Source: Corynebacterium tuberculostearicum (GTDB lineage: Bacteria > Actinomycetota > Actinomycetes > Mycobacteriales > Mycobacteriaceae). Taken from it: a DNA stretch of 64,000 nucleotides. Within the stretch, counting starts at the first letter, position 1; each line of letters starts with the position of its first letter. The notes beneath the pieces were generated by a model. That model ran no database searches, had not been told where the DNA came from, and saw nothing but the letters and a program-made list of their open reading frames with translations. A program made the translations under genes and the position numbers. This document shows, in pieces, positions 8,513 through 17,339 of this stretch. The stretch spans positions 248,001-312,000 of the forward strand of contig NZ_CP073092.1 of assembly GCF_030506365.1 (NCBI RefSeq), written 5' to 3'.

Positions 8513-10780
8513 ATGTTTGATCTCGCCAGAATCGGCGCGGGCCTGCCCGTAGCCGAGACCATCGATTCGCTGCCGAGCACCGGAAACGTTGTTATTCAGG
8601 CTCCGCCCGGTACAGGTAAAACCACGCTCGTGCCACCGGCGCTGGCCAATCATGCGGCAGGGCGCGGCAAGGTCATCGTCACCGCCCCGCGCCGTGTGGC
8701 CGTGCGCGCGGCCGCGCAGCGCTTGAGTACCCTCAGCGGCACCCCGGACAAGGTGGGCTTTGCCATCCGCGGCGAGTCCCGCAAGGGCAGTGAGGTCGAG
8801 TTCGTCACGCCGGGTGTACTGCTGCGCCGCCTGCTGAAGGATCCGGAGCTCGAGGGCGTAGCCGCCGTTGCCATCGATGAGGTCCACGAGCGCCAACTCG
8901 ATACGGATCTGGTGCTGGGCATGTGCCTGGAACTAGCCGAGCTACGCGAGGACTTCCGCGTCATCGCCATGTCTGCCACAGTGGATGCGCAACGCTTTTC
9001 CCAGCTTATGGACGCCCCCGTCCACGTCACCGAGGCAGTTACCCACCCGCTCGATATCCACTACGCCCCCATGCCGGGCAGGGCGGCGGGGGCGAGGGAG
9101 TTTTACGGGGACGTCGCCAAGCAAGCAGCCCACCAGCACGAATCAACGCTGGTCTTTGTGCCCGGCGTGCGCGAGGTGAACCTCGTGTGCGAGGCGCTGG
9201 ACGGCCATAATGTTTTCCCACTGCACGGCAAGCAAACCACCGCGGAGCAAGACGCCGCGCTGTACAGCGAGGAGCGGCGTATCGTCGTGGCTACCTCCAT
9301 CGCGGAGTCCTCGCTTACCGTGCCGGGCGTGCGGGTGGTGGTCGATGCCGGGCTCTCCCGCGTTCCCCGGCGCGATGCGCAGCGTGGCATGTCCGGGCTG
9401 GTGACGGTGTCTACCTCGAAGTCGAGTGCCGATCAGCGCGCTGGTCGTGCCGGCCGTGAGGCGCCTGGCACCGTCATTCGCTGCTACTCGCAGGATGATT
9501 ACCAGCACTTTTCTCCGCACACCACCCCGGAGATCCTGTCCGCGGACCTCACCCAGGCCGCGCTATTTCTGGACTGCTGGGGCGCGGGCCCGGATTTCCC
9601 GTTGCTCGATCCGCCGCCGGCTCCGGCCCTTGCGGCCGCGCACGCCACCCTGGAGCGCATTGGTGCCACGCAGGAGCTCGCCCTCCTGCCCACCGATCCG
9701 CGCCTCGGAGCCTCCTTGCTCCGGCACGGCAGCCAGGCCGCGCCCATCATTGCCTCGCTTGCCGACGCCCCTTTAACCCCCAACCTCACCCGTCACCGCC
9801 CACCACAAAGAGAGGTCAAGCGGCTCGCCCGCCTCGTCGAGGATCTCGGTCCCGCCGATCCCGGCGAGGTCGTCGCCACCGCCTTTCCCGAGCAGGTGGC
9901 CAAGCGCATGGGCGAGGATTACCTGCTGGCCAGCGGTACCCGCGCACGGCTGCTGGATAACTCGGGCCTGGCCGGCGCACCATGGCTCGCCATCGCGGAG
10001 GTATCCCTGTCCAACGCGGGCAATGCCATCATCCGCTCGGCCGCCCGCATCGAGGAAACCGCAGCACTGGAGACCATCGGCGTCACCGAAGAAACCCGCG
10101 CCTTCCTGCGCGATGGTCGCGTGCGCGGCGTCAAGGTCAAGGCCGCGGGCGCCATCACCCTTTCTGAAACCCCAGTCAAGGTCACCGGCCCCGCGGCCGA
10201 GGAAGCCCTTGCCGCCGGCATCCGCGAGGAAGGCTTAGGCCTTTTCACCTTCAGCGAGAAAGCCCAAAGCTTAAAAGACCGCTTGCGCCACCTGCACGCC
10301 CACTATGGCCAGCCGTGGCCCGATGTCGATTCCGCGGATCCCGCCGAGTGGCTCGGCCCCGAACTCCACCGCATTGCGGAGGGCACCCCCGCCGCCAAGC
10401 TCGACATGTACCCCGCGCTGCAACGCCTCCTGCCCTGGCCGGAAGCCGCCCGTCTGGACGAGCTCGCCCCCGAGCGCCTCCCAGTCCCCTCCGGCCGGGA
10501 CGCACTAATCGACTGGTCCGGCGATCGCCCCGTGGTCCACATCAAGCTGCAGGAATGCTTCGGACTAGCCGAATCCCCCGAATACTGCGGCCACCGCGTG
10601 CAATTCCACCTGCTCTCCCCCGCCGGCCGCCCGCTCGCGGTGACCGATGATCTCGCCAGCTTCTGGTCCGGCCCCTATGCCGGTGTGCGCGCCGATATGC
10701 GCGGCCGCTACCCCAAGCACCCCTGGCCGGAAGACCCGTGGAATGCCGTGGCTACCTCGCGTACTAAGAACCGAATGTAG
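8513..10780 (+). CDS. hrpB: HrpB-type DEAH/RHA-like ATP-dependent RNA helicase
   Basis: A 755-residue helicase of the bacterial HrpB group. Walker A is APPGTGKTT (about residues 30-38), motif Ia region VTAPRRVAVRAAAQRL, the DEVH box at about residue 122, and SAT as VIAMSATVD. Motif V/VI appears as VVATSIAESSLTVPGVRVVVDAGLSR and QRAGRAGR. C-terminal HrpB domains follow to near the end (PWPEDPWNAVATSRTK). Members of this group are implicated in mRNA or rRNA metabolism, but a defined role in actinobacteria is not established. The ATG follows the preceding stop (TAAATG), so it is coupled to the acetyltransferase. It converges with the TSUP gene without any gap. Confidence 0.92.
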   Translation: MFDLARIGAGLPVAETIDSLPSTGNVVIQAPPGTGKTTLVPPALANHAAGRGKVIVTAPRRVAVRAAAQRLSTLSGTPDKVGFAIRGESRKGSEVEFVTPGVLLRRLLKDPELEGVAAVAIDEVHERQLDTDLVLGMCLELAELREDFRVIAMSATVDAQRFSQLMDAPVHVTEAVTHPLDIHYAPMPGRAAGAREFYGDVAKQAAHQHESTLVFVPGVREVNLVCEALDGHNVFPLHGKQTTAEQDAALYSEERRIVVATSIAESSLTVPGVRVVVDAGLSRVPRRDAQRGMSGLVTVSTSKSSADQRAGRAGREAPGTVIRCYSQDDYQHFSPHTTPEILSADLTQAALFLDCWGAGPDFPLLDPPPAPALAAAHATLERIGATQELALLPTDPRLGASLLRHGSQAAPIIASLADAPLTPNLTRHRPPQREVKRLARLVEDLGPADPGEVVATAFPEQVAKRMGEDYLLASGTRARLLDNSGLAGAPWLAIAEVSLSNAGNAIIRSAARIEETAALETIGVTEETRAFLRDGRVRGVKVKAAGAITLSETPVKVTGPAAEEALAAGIREEGLGLFTFSEKAQSLKDRLRHLHAHYGQPWPDVDSADPAEWLGPELHRIAEGTPAAKLDMYPALQRLLPWPEAARLDELAPERLPVPSGRDALIDWSGDRPVVHIKLQECFGLAESPEYCGHRVQFHLLSPAGRPLAVTDDLASFWSGPYAGVRADMRGRYPKHPWPEDPWNAVATSRTKNRM

Positions 10781-11563
10781 TTATGCCCACTGCTGCCAGC
10801 CCAGGTAGCAGCTCATGACCACGACCAAGGTAAGCAGCGCGTAGCGAATCAACTTGGCGCCGCCGCCGAGTACGGTGCGCGCGCCCAGCTGCGCGCCGGC
10901 GATATTCGCCACCGCGAGCACGATGCCGAGCGTCCACCACACGTGGCCACCGAGGGCGAACACGACGAGCGCACCTAGGTTGGTGGCAGTATTGACCACC
11001 TTGGCCATCGCCGCAGAGGTCAGGAAGCTCTGGGCAAAGATGGAGGTAAAGGCCATGATCAAAAACATGCCGGTACCAGGCCCAAAAATGCCATCGTAGA
11101 AGGAAAAGATGCCGGAGAGCACGAGGACCACCACGGTGCGCCAACCGCCGCGGACGCCGGCCGCGTCGCTGCTGCCAAAGTCTGGCTTGAAGGCCACGAA
11201 GATGCCCACGGCCACCATGAGGACGATGATGATGGGGCGCATGACGTCTTTGTCTAGGCTCGAGGCCACGCTGGCTCCCAGTCCAGAACACACCAGCGCG
11301 ATGAGGATAAAGCGCGCCATTTCCGCCTTATCTAACTTCACCTTGCGCGCAAGGGTCACGGCTGCCGAGCCGGTGCCGGTTACCGAGGCCAGCTTGCTCG
11401 TTCCCAACGCCGCCGCGGGCGCGAGACTGGGGAGGACCGCGAGCAGCAGCGGGATGAGGATCAATCCTCCACCGCCGATGACCGCATCGATCCATCCCGC
11501 AGTCGCGGTACCGAGAAAGAGAATCACCCACTGCGCCACATCGATTTCCATGCCCCCGATCAT
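10781..11563 (-). CDS. TSUP (TauE/SafE) family membrane transporter
   Basis: Putative exporter of sulfite, sulfoacetate or related sulfur compounds, as in TauE/SafE. The 260 residues form about 8 hydrophobic segments. Family features include the repeated glycine-rich GGGGLILIPLLLAV (about residues 29-42) and GIFGPGTGMFLIMAF in the second half. The stop codon abuts the hrpB stop tail to tail. There is no sulfur-metabolism gene beside it, so the substrate is open. The ATG lies 108 bp from the divergent AbrB-family gene, where the shared promoters must sit. Confidence 0.88.
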   Translation of the reverse strand: MIGGMEIDVAQWVILFLGTATAGWIDAVIGGGGLILIPLLLAVLPSLAPAAALGTSKLASVTGTGSAAVTLARKVKLDKAEMARFILIALVCSGLGASVASSLDKDVMRPIIIVLMVAVGIFVAFKPDFGSSDAAGVRGGWRTVVVLVLSGIFSFYDGIFGPGTGMFLIMAFTSIFAQSFLTSAAMAKVVNTATNLGALVVFALGGHVWWTLGIVLAVANIAGAQLGARTVLGGGAKLIRYALLTLVVVMSCYLGWQQWA

Positions 11564-11671
11564 AAATCTTTAGTCATGTATTGTGATAACCCGCCTATAC
11601 AAATCTCCCCACTGTAAAGGGAGGAAAGGGCGCTACACTCTAGTCACAATGGCACTTCGAGGAGGGCAAGC

Positions 11672-12763
11672 ATGGCCGCAAAGAAGGAAAAGACCGGGCT
11701 TGATGCCCACACAGTAGCGCGGTGGGCCATCGTTGTCCCGGTCTCTGTTCTTTTGGGCTGGCTTTTCAGCCTGTGGCACGTGCCCGCCGCGTGGATTCTG
11801 GCGGCCATTATCTCCTCGGGCGCGATGGCCCTCATTACGGGCGAGGACCTCCAGGTCAACCGGACTTTTTATAATGTGTCGCGCGGATTTATCGGCATGA
11901 TGGCAGCACTTCCCCTCACCGTGGTGCCGCTGGGCCAGCTGGTCGGTTTCCTGCCCGCGGCAGTGACCATGTCCTTTGTCACCATCATGGTCGGCATCGT
12001 CGGCGGCCTGCTGCTGCACCGCGCGCAGCCGCGCGATGTCTCCTCCGAAACCGGCATTCTGTCTATGCTGCCGGGTGGTGCCTCGCTGATGCCCGCGCTT
12101 GCCGACGAACTCGGTGCCGACTTCCGCTACGTCGCCCTCACCCAATACCTACGCTTATTGGTGGTCTCGGTATCGCTACCGGCCGTCGTCGCGCTCCTTG
12201 ATACCCCGGCCGGTAAAGGCGCGGACCTCACGGTGGAGGGAGAAACCACCTGGTGGATCATCGCGCTGGTCCTTGCCATCGCCTTCCTGGGCGAGAAGCT
12301 GGGAAAGCTGCTACACCTGCCCGCCACGGCCGTGCTCGGCCCCCTTCTGCTGACGGTGTTGGTCTCCTTCGTGCTGCCGGAGGGCCACACGCTCGAGCCG
12401 CTCTACGTCTTCAAAGTGATGGCATTCTTGTCCATCGGCTGGGTCTGCGGCGGCGGGCTTTCGCTGCCCGCGCTCAAGGCCTTTGCCAAGCAATTGCCCG
12501 CCACGATTCTTTTCATCGTGGTCATCATCGGCATCTGCGCGGCCACCGCCTGGCCGCTGACTAAGTGGCTGCACATCTCCTACTTTGAGGGTTATCTCGC
12601 CACGAGCCCCGGCGCGCTGGAGACGGTGCTCGCGCTCTCCGCCGAGGGCGGGGCCGGACCAGCGGTCATCGCGGTACAGCTCACCCGGCTCATTGCGGTG
12701 CTGGTCATCGCGGGCTACCTGCCGCAGCTGCTGCGGCTGGCGAAGCGCCTGCTGCGCCGCTAG
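11672..12763 (+). CDS. AbrB-family integral membrane protein (ammonia monooxygenase-like DUF)
   Basis: A 363-residue membrane protein with about 10 hydrophobic segments, related to proteins annotated AbrB / putative ammonia monooxygenase. Two repeated halves are visible, each with a GG(A/G)SL or PGALETV turn: MLPGGASLMPALADELGADFRYVAL and YLATSPGALETVLALSAEGGAGPAVIAVQLTRL. The start is the ATG behind CGAGGAGGG, and a polar KKEKTG N-terminus precedes the first membrane span. It ends with a 4-bp convergent overlap with the DUF885 gene. The name AbrB here does not mean the Bacillus transition-state regulator. Function is unknown. Confidence 0.8.
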   Translation: MAAKKEKTGLDAHTVARWAIVVPVSVLLGWLFSLWHVPAAWILAAIISSGAMALITGEDLQVNRTFYNVSRGFIGMMAALPLTVVPLGQLVGFLPAAVTMSFVTIMVGIVGGLLLHRAQPRDVSSETGILSMLPGGASLMPALADELGADFRYVALTQYLRLLVVSVSLPAVVALLDTPAGKGADLTVEGETTWWIIALVLAIAFLGEKLGKLLHLPATAVLGPLLLTVLVSFVLPEGHTLEPLYVFKVMAFLSIGWVCGGGLSLPALKAFAKQLPATILFIVVIIGICAATAWPLTKWLHISYFEGYLATSPGALETVLALSAEGGAGPAVIAVQLTRLIAVLVIAGYLPQLLRLAKRLLRR

Positions 12764-14430
12764 TTGCCCAGCACGGCCTCGCGCAGGACGGACATCGGGA
12801 CGGAGCCCAGGGCGAGGGCCTCCGAGTGAAATTCGCGCGCGCTCATGCCCTGCTTCTCGGCCTCGGCGCGGGTTTCCTGCCACAGGCGCTGGCCCAGCGC
12901 ATAGGACGGCGCCTGGCCCGGCCAACCGAGGTAGCGGTTGACCTCAAAGTTGAGGTTCGCATCATCCATGGCGGTGTTTTCGCGCATGAAGGTCTTCACG
13001 TGCGCCTTGTCCCATGTACCGGAGGTAGAGCAATCTGGCAGCTGCTTGCCCAGGTGCAATCCGATGTCCACGACCACGCGGGCGGCGCGCAGGCGTTGCG
13101 CATCCAACATGCCCATGCGGAAGCCCGGATCATCCATGTAACCCAGCTCGGCCATGAGCTGCTCGGCGTAGAGCGCCCAGCCCTCGCCGTGGCCGGAGTT
13201 CCACGTCACCGCGCGGCGCCACAGGTTGAGGTCTTCTTGCACCAGTGCGGAGCCGAGCTGCAGATGGTGGCCCGGCACGCCCTCGTGGTGGACGGTGGTC
13301 AGCTCCTGCCAGGTGTGGAAGGTGTCCTGGCCCTCCGGCACGGACCACCACATGCGGCCCGGGCGGGAGAAATCATCGCTCGGCGGGGTGTAGAAAATGC
13401 CGCCGGTGCCGGCCGGATCGATGCAGCACTCGATCTCTTCTACTTCCTCCGGAATATCGAATTCCTTGCCGTTGAGTTCAGCAATGACGCCATCGGCGGT
13501 GGACTGCATCCACTCCACCAGCGCATCGGTGCCACGCAGGGTATAGCGGTCCTCATGGTTGAGCTTGCGCATCGCCGAGCGCACCGAGCACTCAGAGCCG
13601 TAGAGCTCGTGGGCGATCTTTTCCTGCTCCGCGCGCAGGCTGCGCACCTGGTCCAGGCCCCACTCATAGGCCTCGTCGAGGTTGACGGCATCGCCCACAA
13701 AGAGCTTGGAAAAGCGCTCGTAGCGCTCGCGGCCCACGGCGTCCTTGGTGGGTGCCTGGGGCTGCAGGTCATTGGAGAGCCAATCGGAGAACTCGCCAAA
13801 GGCCTCCTTGGCCTGCTGCACCTCGGCGGAGTCGGCGTCGAGACCGAGGGACTCGAGCATCGAGTCGGCGTCGGCAAGCCGCTCGCACTGCACAATGACC
13901 TCAGAGATCTGGCGGTGCGGTGCCACCATGCCATGGGAGGCCGCCTCTTCCAGGGAGCTGCGGTAGCCGGCCAGGGAGGTCTTCACCTTAGACAGGCGGG
14001 AGCGAATGGCATCGCGGTCCTCGTCCGTGTCCTGCGGCATGAGCAGCAGGGTATCGCGGATGGTCTGCACCGGGGAGGCGATGTTATTCAGGCAACACAC
14101 ATCCTCGCCGTGGTGGTGCAGATCGAGATCAAGGCAGAGGCGATCGCGCAGGACGGCCGCGGTGACATAGTCCACGTCATCAAAGTCATCCTCATCATCG
14201 GACTCATCGGTGGTGTCATCCAGGGCATCCAGGTCCGCGACCATTTCGCGGGTGCGGTCTGCGATGGCAGTGAAGTACTCGGGGGAGAAATCCTGCAATT
14301 CGCCCTCGTAGCCGTCAATGCCCCACGCGGTGGCATCGGTGGGGGAAAGCTCGGCTAGGTCGTGAACGAAGTTATCACACGAGGCGTCCAGTAGAGAGGG
14401 CTGGCGCTTAGCGGTCTGCTCAGAACTCAT
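12760..14430 (-). CDS. DUF885 family protein, putative zinc metallopeptidase
   Basis: 556 residues from the chosen start (MSSEQTAKRQ). The family hallmark HHEGVPGHHLQLGSAL (about residue 375) is an HExxH-like zinc site with two extra histidines. Downstream is WNSGHGEGWALYAEQLMAELG, providing the third ligand region. Between them the protein is acidic, and no signal peptide is seen, so it is probably cytoplasmic. The open frame extends 13 codons upstream (to 14469), but that extension is AT-rich and lacks a ribosome site. A purine-rich stretch precedes the ATG at 14430. Substrate is unknown; members resemble dipeptidyl carboxypeptidases in fold. Confidence 0.85.
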   Translation of the reverse strand: MSSEQTAKRQPSLLDASCDNFVHDLAELSPTDATAWGIDGYEGELQDFSPEYFTAIADRTREMVADLDALDDTTDESDDEDDFDDVDYVTAAVLRDRLCLDLDLHHHGEDVCCLNNIASPVQTIRDTLLLMPQDTDEDRDAIRSRLSKVKTSLAGYRSSLEEAASHGMVAPHRQISEVIVQCERLADADSMLESLGLDADSAEVQQAKEAFGEFSDWLSNDLQPQAPTKDAVGRERYERFSKLFVGDAVNLDEAYEWGLDQVRSLRAEQEKIAHELYGSECSVRSAMRKLNHEDRYTLRGTDALVEWMQSTADGVIAELNGKEFDIPEEVEEIECCIDPAGTGGIFYTPPSDDFSRPGRMWWSVPEGQDTFHTWQELTTVHHEGVPGHHLQLGSALVQEDLNLWRRAVTWNSGHGEGWALYAEQLMAELGYMDDPGFRMGMLDAQRLRAARVVVDIGLHLGKQLPDCSTSGTWDKAHVKTFMRENTAMDDANLNFEVNRYLGWPGQAPSYALGQRLWQETRAEAEKQGMSAREFHSEALALGSVPMSVLREAVLGN

Positions 14431-14499
14431 AACGAGGAAGTCTATCCCTAAGTATCGCCTATAGGCCACCCGGGCGGGCGGAAGTTGCGAACTTGTTAA

Positions 14500-15081
14500 C
14501 TAATCGTTGTCCCACTTTGTTCCGGGGTAGCTCCAGCCGCTGAATTTATCCAGGATATCCTGCGGTTTCTCCTCCATCACCAAGGCATCAACAAAACGCG
14601 GCAGGATGAAGCCGGACTCGGCCATGGCGGCGTACATGGCATGAAACGGGCGCCAAAAGTCCTCCGTATTAACAAGGCCTACCGGGCCGCGGATGTGGCC
14701 CAGCTGCTGCAAGGTGAGCACCTCGGTGAGCTCTTCGAGGGTGCCGACGCCGCCGGGGAGGCAAATATAGGCATCGGCAAGCTGCTCCATGCGGGTCTTG
14801 CGCTCGGCCATGGAGCCGACCACCTCGAGGGTGGTCAGGCCGGGGTGGGAAATCTCCAGGTCCACCAGCGACTGCGGCATCACGCCGGTGACGGTACCGC
14901 CGGCGGCCAGGCAGGCCTCTGCAACCTCGCGCATCAGGCCAATATTGCCGCCGCCATAGACCAGGGTCAGGCCGCGTCGGGCCAGCTCCGCGCCCAATTC
15001 CTGTGCCGCCTGCGTATAGGCCGGGGAGTTTCCTGTTGCTGAACCACAATAAACCGCTACTGACTGCATGCTCTCCAGCAT
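14500..15081 (-). CDS. LOG-family / TIGR00730 Rossmann-fold protein
   Basis: Cytokinin-riboside-monophosphate phosphoribohydrolase family, which cleaves nucleoside 5'-monophosphates to base and ribose-5-phosphate. The start of the Rossmann fold is VAVYCGSATGNSP, then LVYGGGNIGLMREVAEACL, and the signature PGGVGTLEELTEVLTLQQLG (about residues 98-117) is diagnostic. Three starts are possible. The ATG at 15081 (MLESMQ) is used; the ATG at 15069 has GGAG only three bases upstream, and the frame stays open to 15105. It diverges from the ROK regulator. In bacteria the in vivo nucleotide is usually unknown. Confidence 0.88.
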   Translation of the reverse strand: MLESMQSVAVYCGSATGNSPAYTQAAQELGAELARRGLTLVYGGGNIGLMREVAEACLAAGGTVTGVMPQSLVDLEISHPGLTTLEVVGSMAERKTRMEQLADAYICLPGGVGTLEELTEVLTLQQLGHIRGPVGLVNTEDFWRPFHAMYAAMAESGFILPRFVDALVMEEKPQDILDKFSGWSYPGTKWDND

Positions 15082-15177
15082 AGATATCTGCGCGCCCACC
15101 ACCACCGTTAGACCATTCGGTACACGGTGAGTTTATGAGATTAGACAAAGCAGTCTGGAATATTTATACTTCTTTTT

Positions 15178-16311
15178 ATGATCAAACCTGGCCCAGTGTT
15201 CACGCGTCCCCGCACACCGGCCGCAAAGTGCCTTCATTTGGTGCGCCTGAACCCGATCATCACCCGGAGCGAGCTGGTGGAAGCCACCGGACTTTCCCAG
15301 CCCACCATCACGCGCGCTACTACTTCCCTACTCAACGCGGGCCTCATCCAGGAACGCACCGACCTCACCCAGTCCCGCGGGCGCGGCCGGCCCACCGTAC
15401 CGCTTGAGGCGGCCGATAATGACTGGGCGCTCGGCGGCATCTCCGTGGGCACCAAGCAGACCTACATCGGCCTCTACGACACCAAGGGCCGCACCTTGAG
15501 CGAAGAGGAATTGACCACGCCGGTGGCAAACCTCAGCGAAGATGACTTCCTCGAGCACATCATGGCCGGCATCAACCGCATGATGACCAGCCTGAACCAC
15601 CGCTTGGTCTCCCTCGGCGTGACCACCTCCGGCACGGTGGATGATAACGGCCTGGTCACCGCGGAAAACCTCAATTGGCACGGCGTGGACATTGCCGAGC
15701 GCCTGCGCTTCCAGTTCGGCGTACCCGTGGTGGTCTCCTCCGCCATCCCGGCCATCCTCGGCTCCGAAACCCAAGCGGCCGAGATTGGCACCAGCGAGCG
15801 CGTCCTGGTGCTCTTCGCGGACGATTCCATCGGCTCCGCCCTCTCCGTGGAGGACGAGGTCAGCCCCATTATTCCCGTGCCTGCGACTCACTCCGAGCTG
15901 CTGGGCCACGGCACCTCCGAGCACCTGCTGGCCACCCAGCACATCCTGGAGGCGGTACGCCACGAGGGCGTGGAGGCAGCCTCGCTTGCCGACGCCGCCC
16001 AGGCCGCCGACTCCCACCCCGCCGTCCGCGCCATTTTGGACGAGCGCGCCCGCCAGTTGGGCGCCATCACCGCAGAACTGGTCAAGGCCCACTCCCCGGC
16101 CACCGTGGTTATTGCCGGCGGCGCGTTTACCGATGACCCGAAGGCCCCCAAGCAATTCGCCGCCACCGTCCGCGCCTCCGCGGGCGAAGAGTTGCAGCTG
16201 CGCATGATCCCCGGCCATAAGGAGATCGTCCGCGCGGTAGCCCGCACCGTCGCCACCGATCAGCTACTGCGCCAGCCGCTGGATCTGGGCCGCTCACTCC
16301 AGCACGCTTAG
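15178..16311 (+). CDS. ROK-family transcriptional regulator
   Basis: A 377-residue protein with an N-terminal winged helix-turn-helix (about residues 20-75: LNPIITRSELVEATGLSQPTITRATTSLL...). This is followed by a ROK (repressor/ORF/kinase) sugar-binding domain with LGVTTSGTVDDNGLV and VVIAGGAFTDDPKAP. The ATP-binding site is poorly preserved, as expected for a regulator such as NagC or XylR. No sugar-uptake operon lies beside it, so its effector and targets are not deducible from this window. Its 3' end overlaps the convergent HAD gene by 18 bp. Confidence 0.87.
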   Translation: MIKPGPVFTRPRTPAAKCLHLVRLNPIITRSELVEATGLSQPTITRATTSLLNAGLIQERTDLTQSRGRGRPTVPLEAADNDWALGGISVGTKQTYIGLYDTKGRTLSEEELTTPVANLSEDDFLEHIMAGINRMMTSLNHRLVSLGVTTSGTVDDNGLVTAENLNWHGVDIAERLRFQFGVPVVVSSAIPAILGSETQAAEIGTSERVLVLFADDSIGSALSVEDEVSPIIPVPATHSELLGHGTSEHLLATQHILEAVRHEGVEAASLADAAQAADSHPAVRAILDERARQLGAITAELVKAHSPATVVIAGGAFTDDPKAPKQFAATVRASAGEELQLRMIPGHKEIVRAVARTVATDQLLRQPLDLGRSLQHA

Positions 16312-16890
16312 CACCTCGCGTACCGAGTCGATGCCGCGAAAGAGGTGGGCATTGAGCCCGCAGTAGCTAGCGCCCTCCACGTAATCGACGCGGTCATCAA
16401 AAAAGTGCGTATCCTTCGGCTGCGCGGCGAGCGCATCCACGGCCACCCGATAGGCCTCTGGGTGGGGCTTGGCCACGCCAATATCGCAGCTGAACGTCAC
16501 CGCCGCGCAGTCCTCGAGCCACGGTTGCTTCTTTCGCACTTGGCCCGCCAGCGTGGTGGGGATATTGGATAAGATGCCCACGCTATAGCCTTCCCCGATA
16601 AGCCCCTTGACCAGCGCTACCATGTCGGCGTCCGCTTCTAATAGGCCGCTGTTTTCACACGCTACTGCCTCAGCGACGGGAACCTCCCCCAACCCGGCGC
16701 GGGCTGCTACCTCATTCCAGTAGTGGCTATCGCTAAAAATGCCGGCATCGTAGTCCGGCCGATAAAACCCGTAGGCCTCCCACATCGCCTCTGGATCTGG
16801 CGGCGCGAGGAGGCGCTCCAAGTCCGCGTGGCTTTCTGGGGTTGCCGGGCGCATGAGCACGCCGTACATATCAAAGAGGAGTTTGGGCAT
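16294..16890 (-). CDS. HAD-superfamily hydrolase (haloacid-dehalogenase-like motif I)
   Basis: 198 residues. Motif I is LLFDMYGVLMRP at the N-terminus: the nucleophilic Asp is present, but the usual +2 Asp is Tyr, the pattern of haloacid-dehalogenase-type members (D-x-Y-G). Motif II is GILSNIPT (S/N), motif III Lys lies in FSCDIGVAKPHPEAYR, and motif IV acidic residues in HFFDDRVDYVEGA. An alpha-helical cap lies between residues 15 and 90. Product annotation in related genomes is usually HAD family phosphatase or hydrolase; the substrate is unknown. It lies 13 bp after the small membrane-protein gene on the same strand. Confidence 0.84.
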   Translation of the reverse strand: MPKLLFDMYGVLMRPATPESHADLERLLAPPDPEAMWEAYGFYRPDYDAGIFSDSHYWNEVAARAGLGEVPVAEAVACENSGLLEADADMVALVKGLIGEGYSVGILSNIPTTLAGQVRKKQPWLEDCAAVTFSCDIGVAKPHPEAYRVAVDALAAQPKDTHFFDDRVDYVEGASYCGLNAHLFRGIDSVREVLSVLE

Positions 16891-16903
16891 AACGGGGGCC
16901 AGT

Positions 16904-17257
16904 TTATGCGCGTTTCGGCGCCTGGGTCAGCACGGCTACGATTCCCACACCCGCACCAGCGACAAAAAGAGGCAGCATCGCAGGCGCCTGCTCCATGGAC
17001 AAGGCGAAGATGCCGCCGATGGCACCAATGAGCAGCATACCGCCGAGGCTATAGAGCGAGCGTGTGACTACCCCACGCTTGCCGGCGACGCCATAAACCA
17101 GCAGCGCGAGCCCGGCGAATGGGCCGAGCATCAGCGCCGCGGTGGTCAAAAATACCCCCAAGGCCACGTGCGTGGACATGATTGCCGCTCCTACGATGAG
17201 AAAGAGCGCCAGAACTAACAGGCTTATGGCGCACAAAGCCTTGCGTTGCGTTGACAT
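16904..17257 (-). CDS. Small four-helix membrane protein of unknown function
   Basis: 117 residues with about four hydrophobic segments (roughly 8-28, 32-57, 68-90, 93-112), ending in the basic tail TQAPKRA. No recognisable domain. Its start codon lies only 5 bases past the terminator-like hairpin that follows the ferritin gene. Its Shine-Dalgarno (GGGAGG) is part of the 3' arm of that hairpin, so translation may depend on whether the hairpin forms. It is followed at 13 bp by the HAD gene and may be co-transcribed with it. Confidence 0.7.
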   Translation of the reverse strand: MSTQRKALCAISLLVLALFLIVGAAIMSTHVALGVFLTTAALMLGPFAGLALLVYGVAGKRGVVTRSLYSLGGMLLIGAIGGIFALSMEQAPAMLPLFVAGAGVGIVAVLTQAPKRA

Positions 17258-17262
17258 AGAAA

Positions 17263-17300
17263 CAATCCTCCCACCGCACCGCAGTGCCGTGGGAGGATTG
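17263..17300 (-). terminator. Terminator-like hairpin after the ferritin gene, containing the next gene's ribosome site
   Basis: A 12-bp stem (CAATCCTCCCAC pairing with GTGGGAGGATTG) with a 14-base loop, followed on the minus strand by TTTCT. It ends 5 bases before the ATG of the small membrane protein. GGGAGG in its 3' arm is well spaced (9 bases) to be that gene's Shine-Dalgarno. Confidence 0.75.
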
Positions 17301-17339
17301 CTCTAAATCTTGATGGGTTTGTTATTCACCCACGCGGGC

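Noticed and set aside
12826..14358. 510-codon open frame on the plus strand
   Set aside because: It is the antisense of the DUF885 gene: the protein reading lacks any recognisable domain, whereas the minus strand carries the HEGxPGHH motif.
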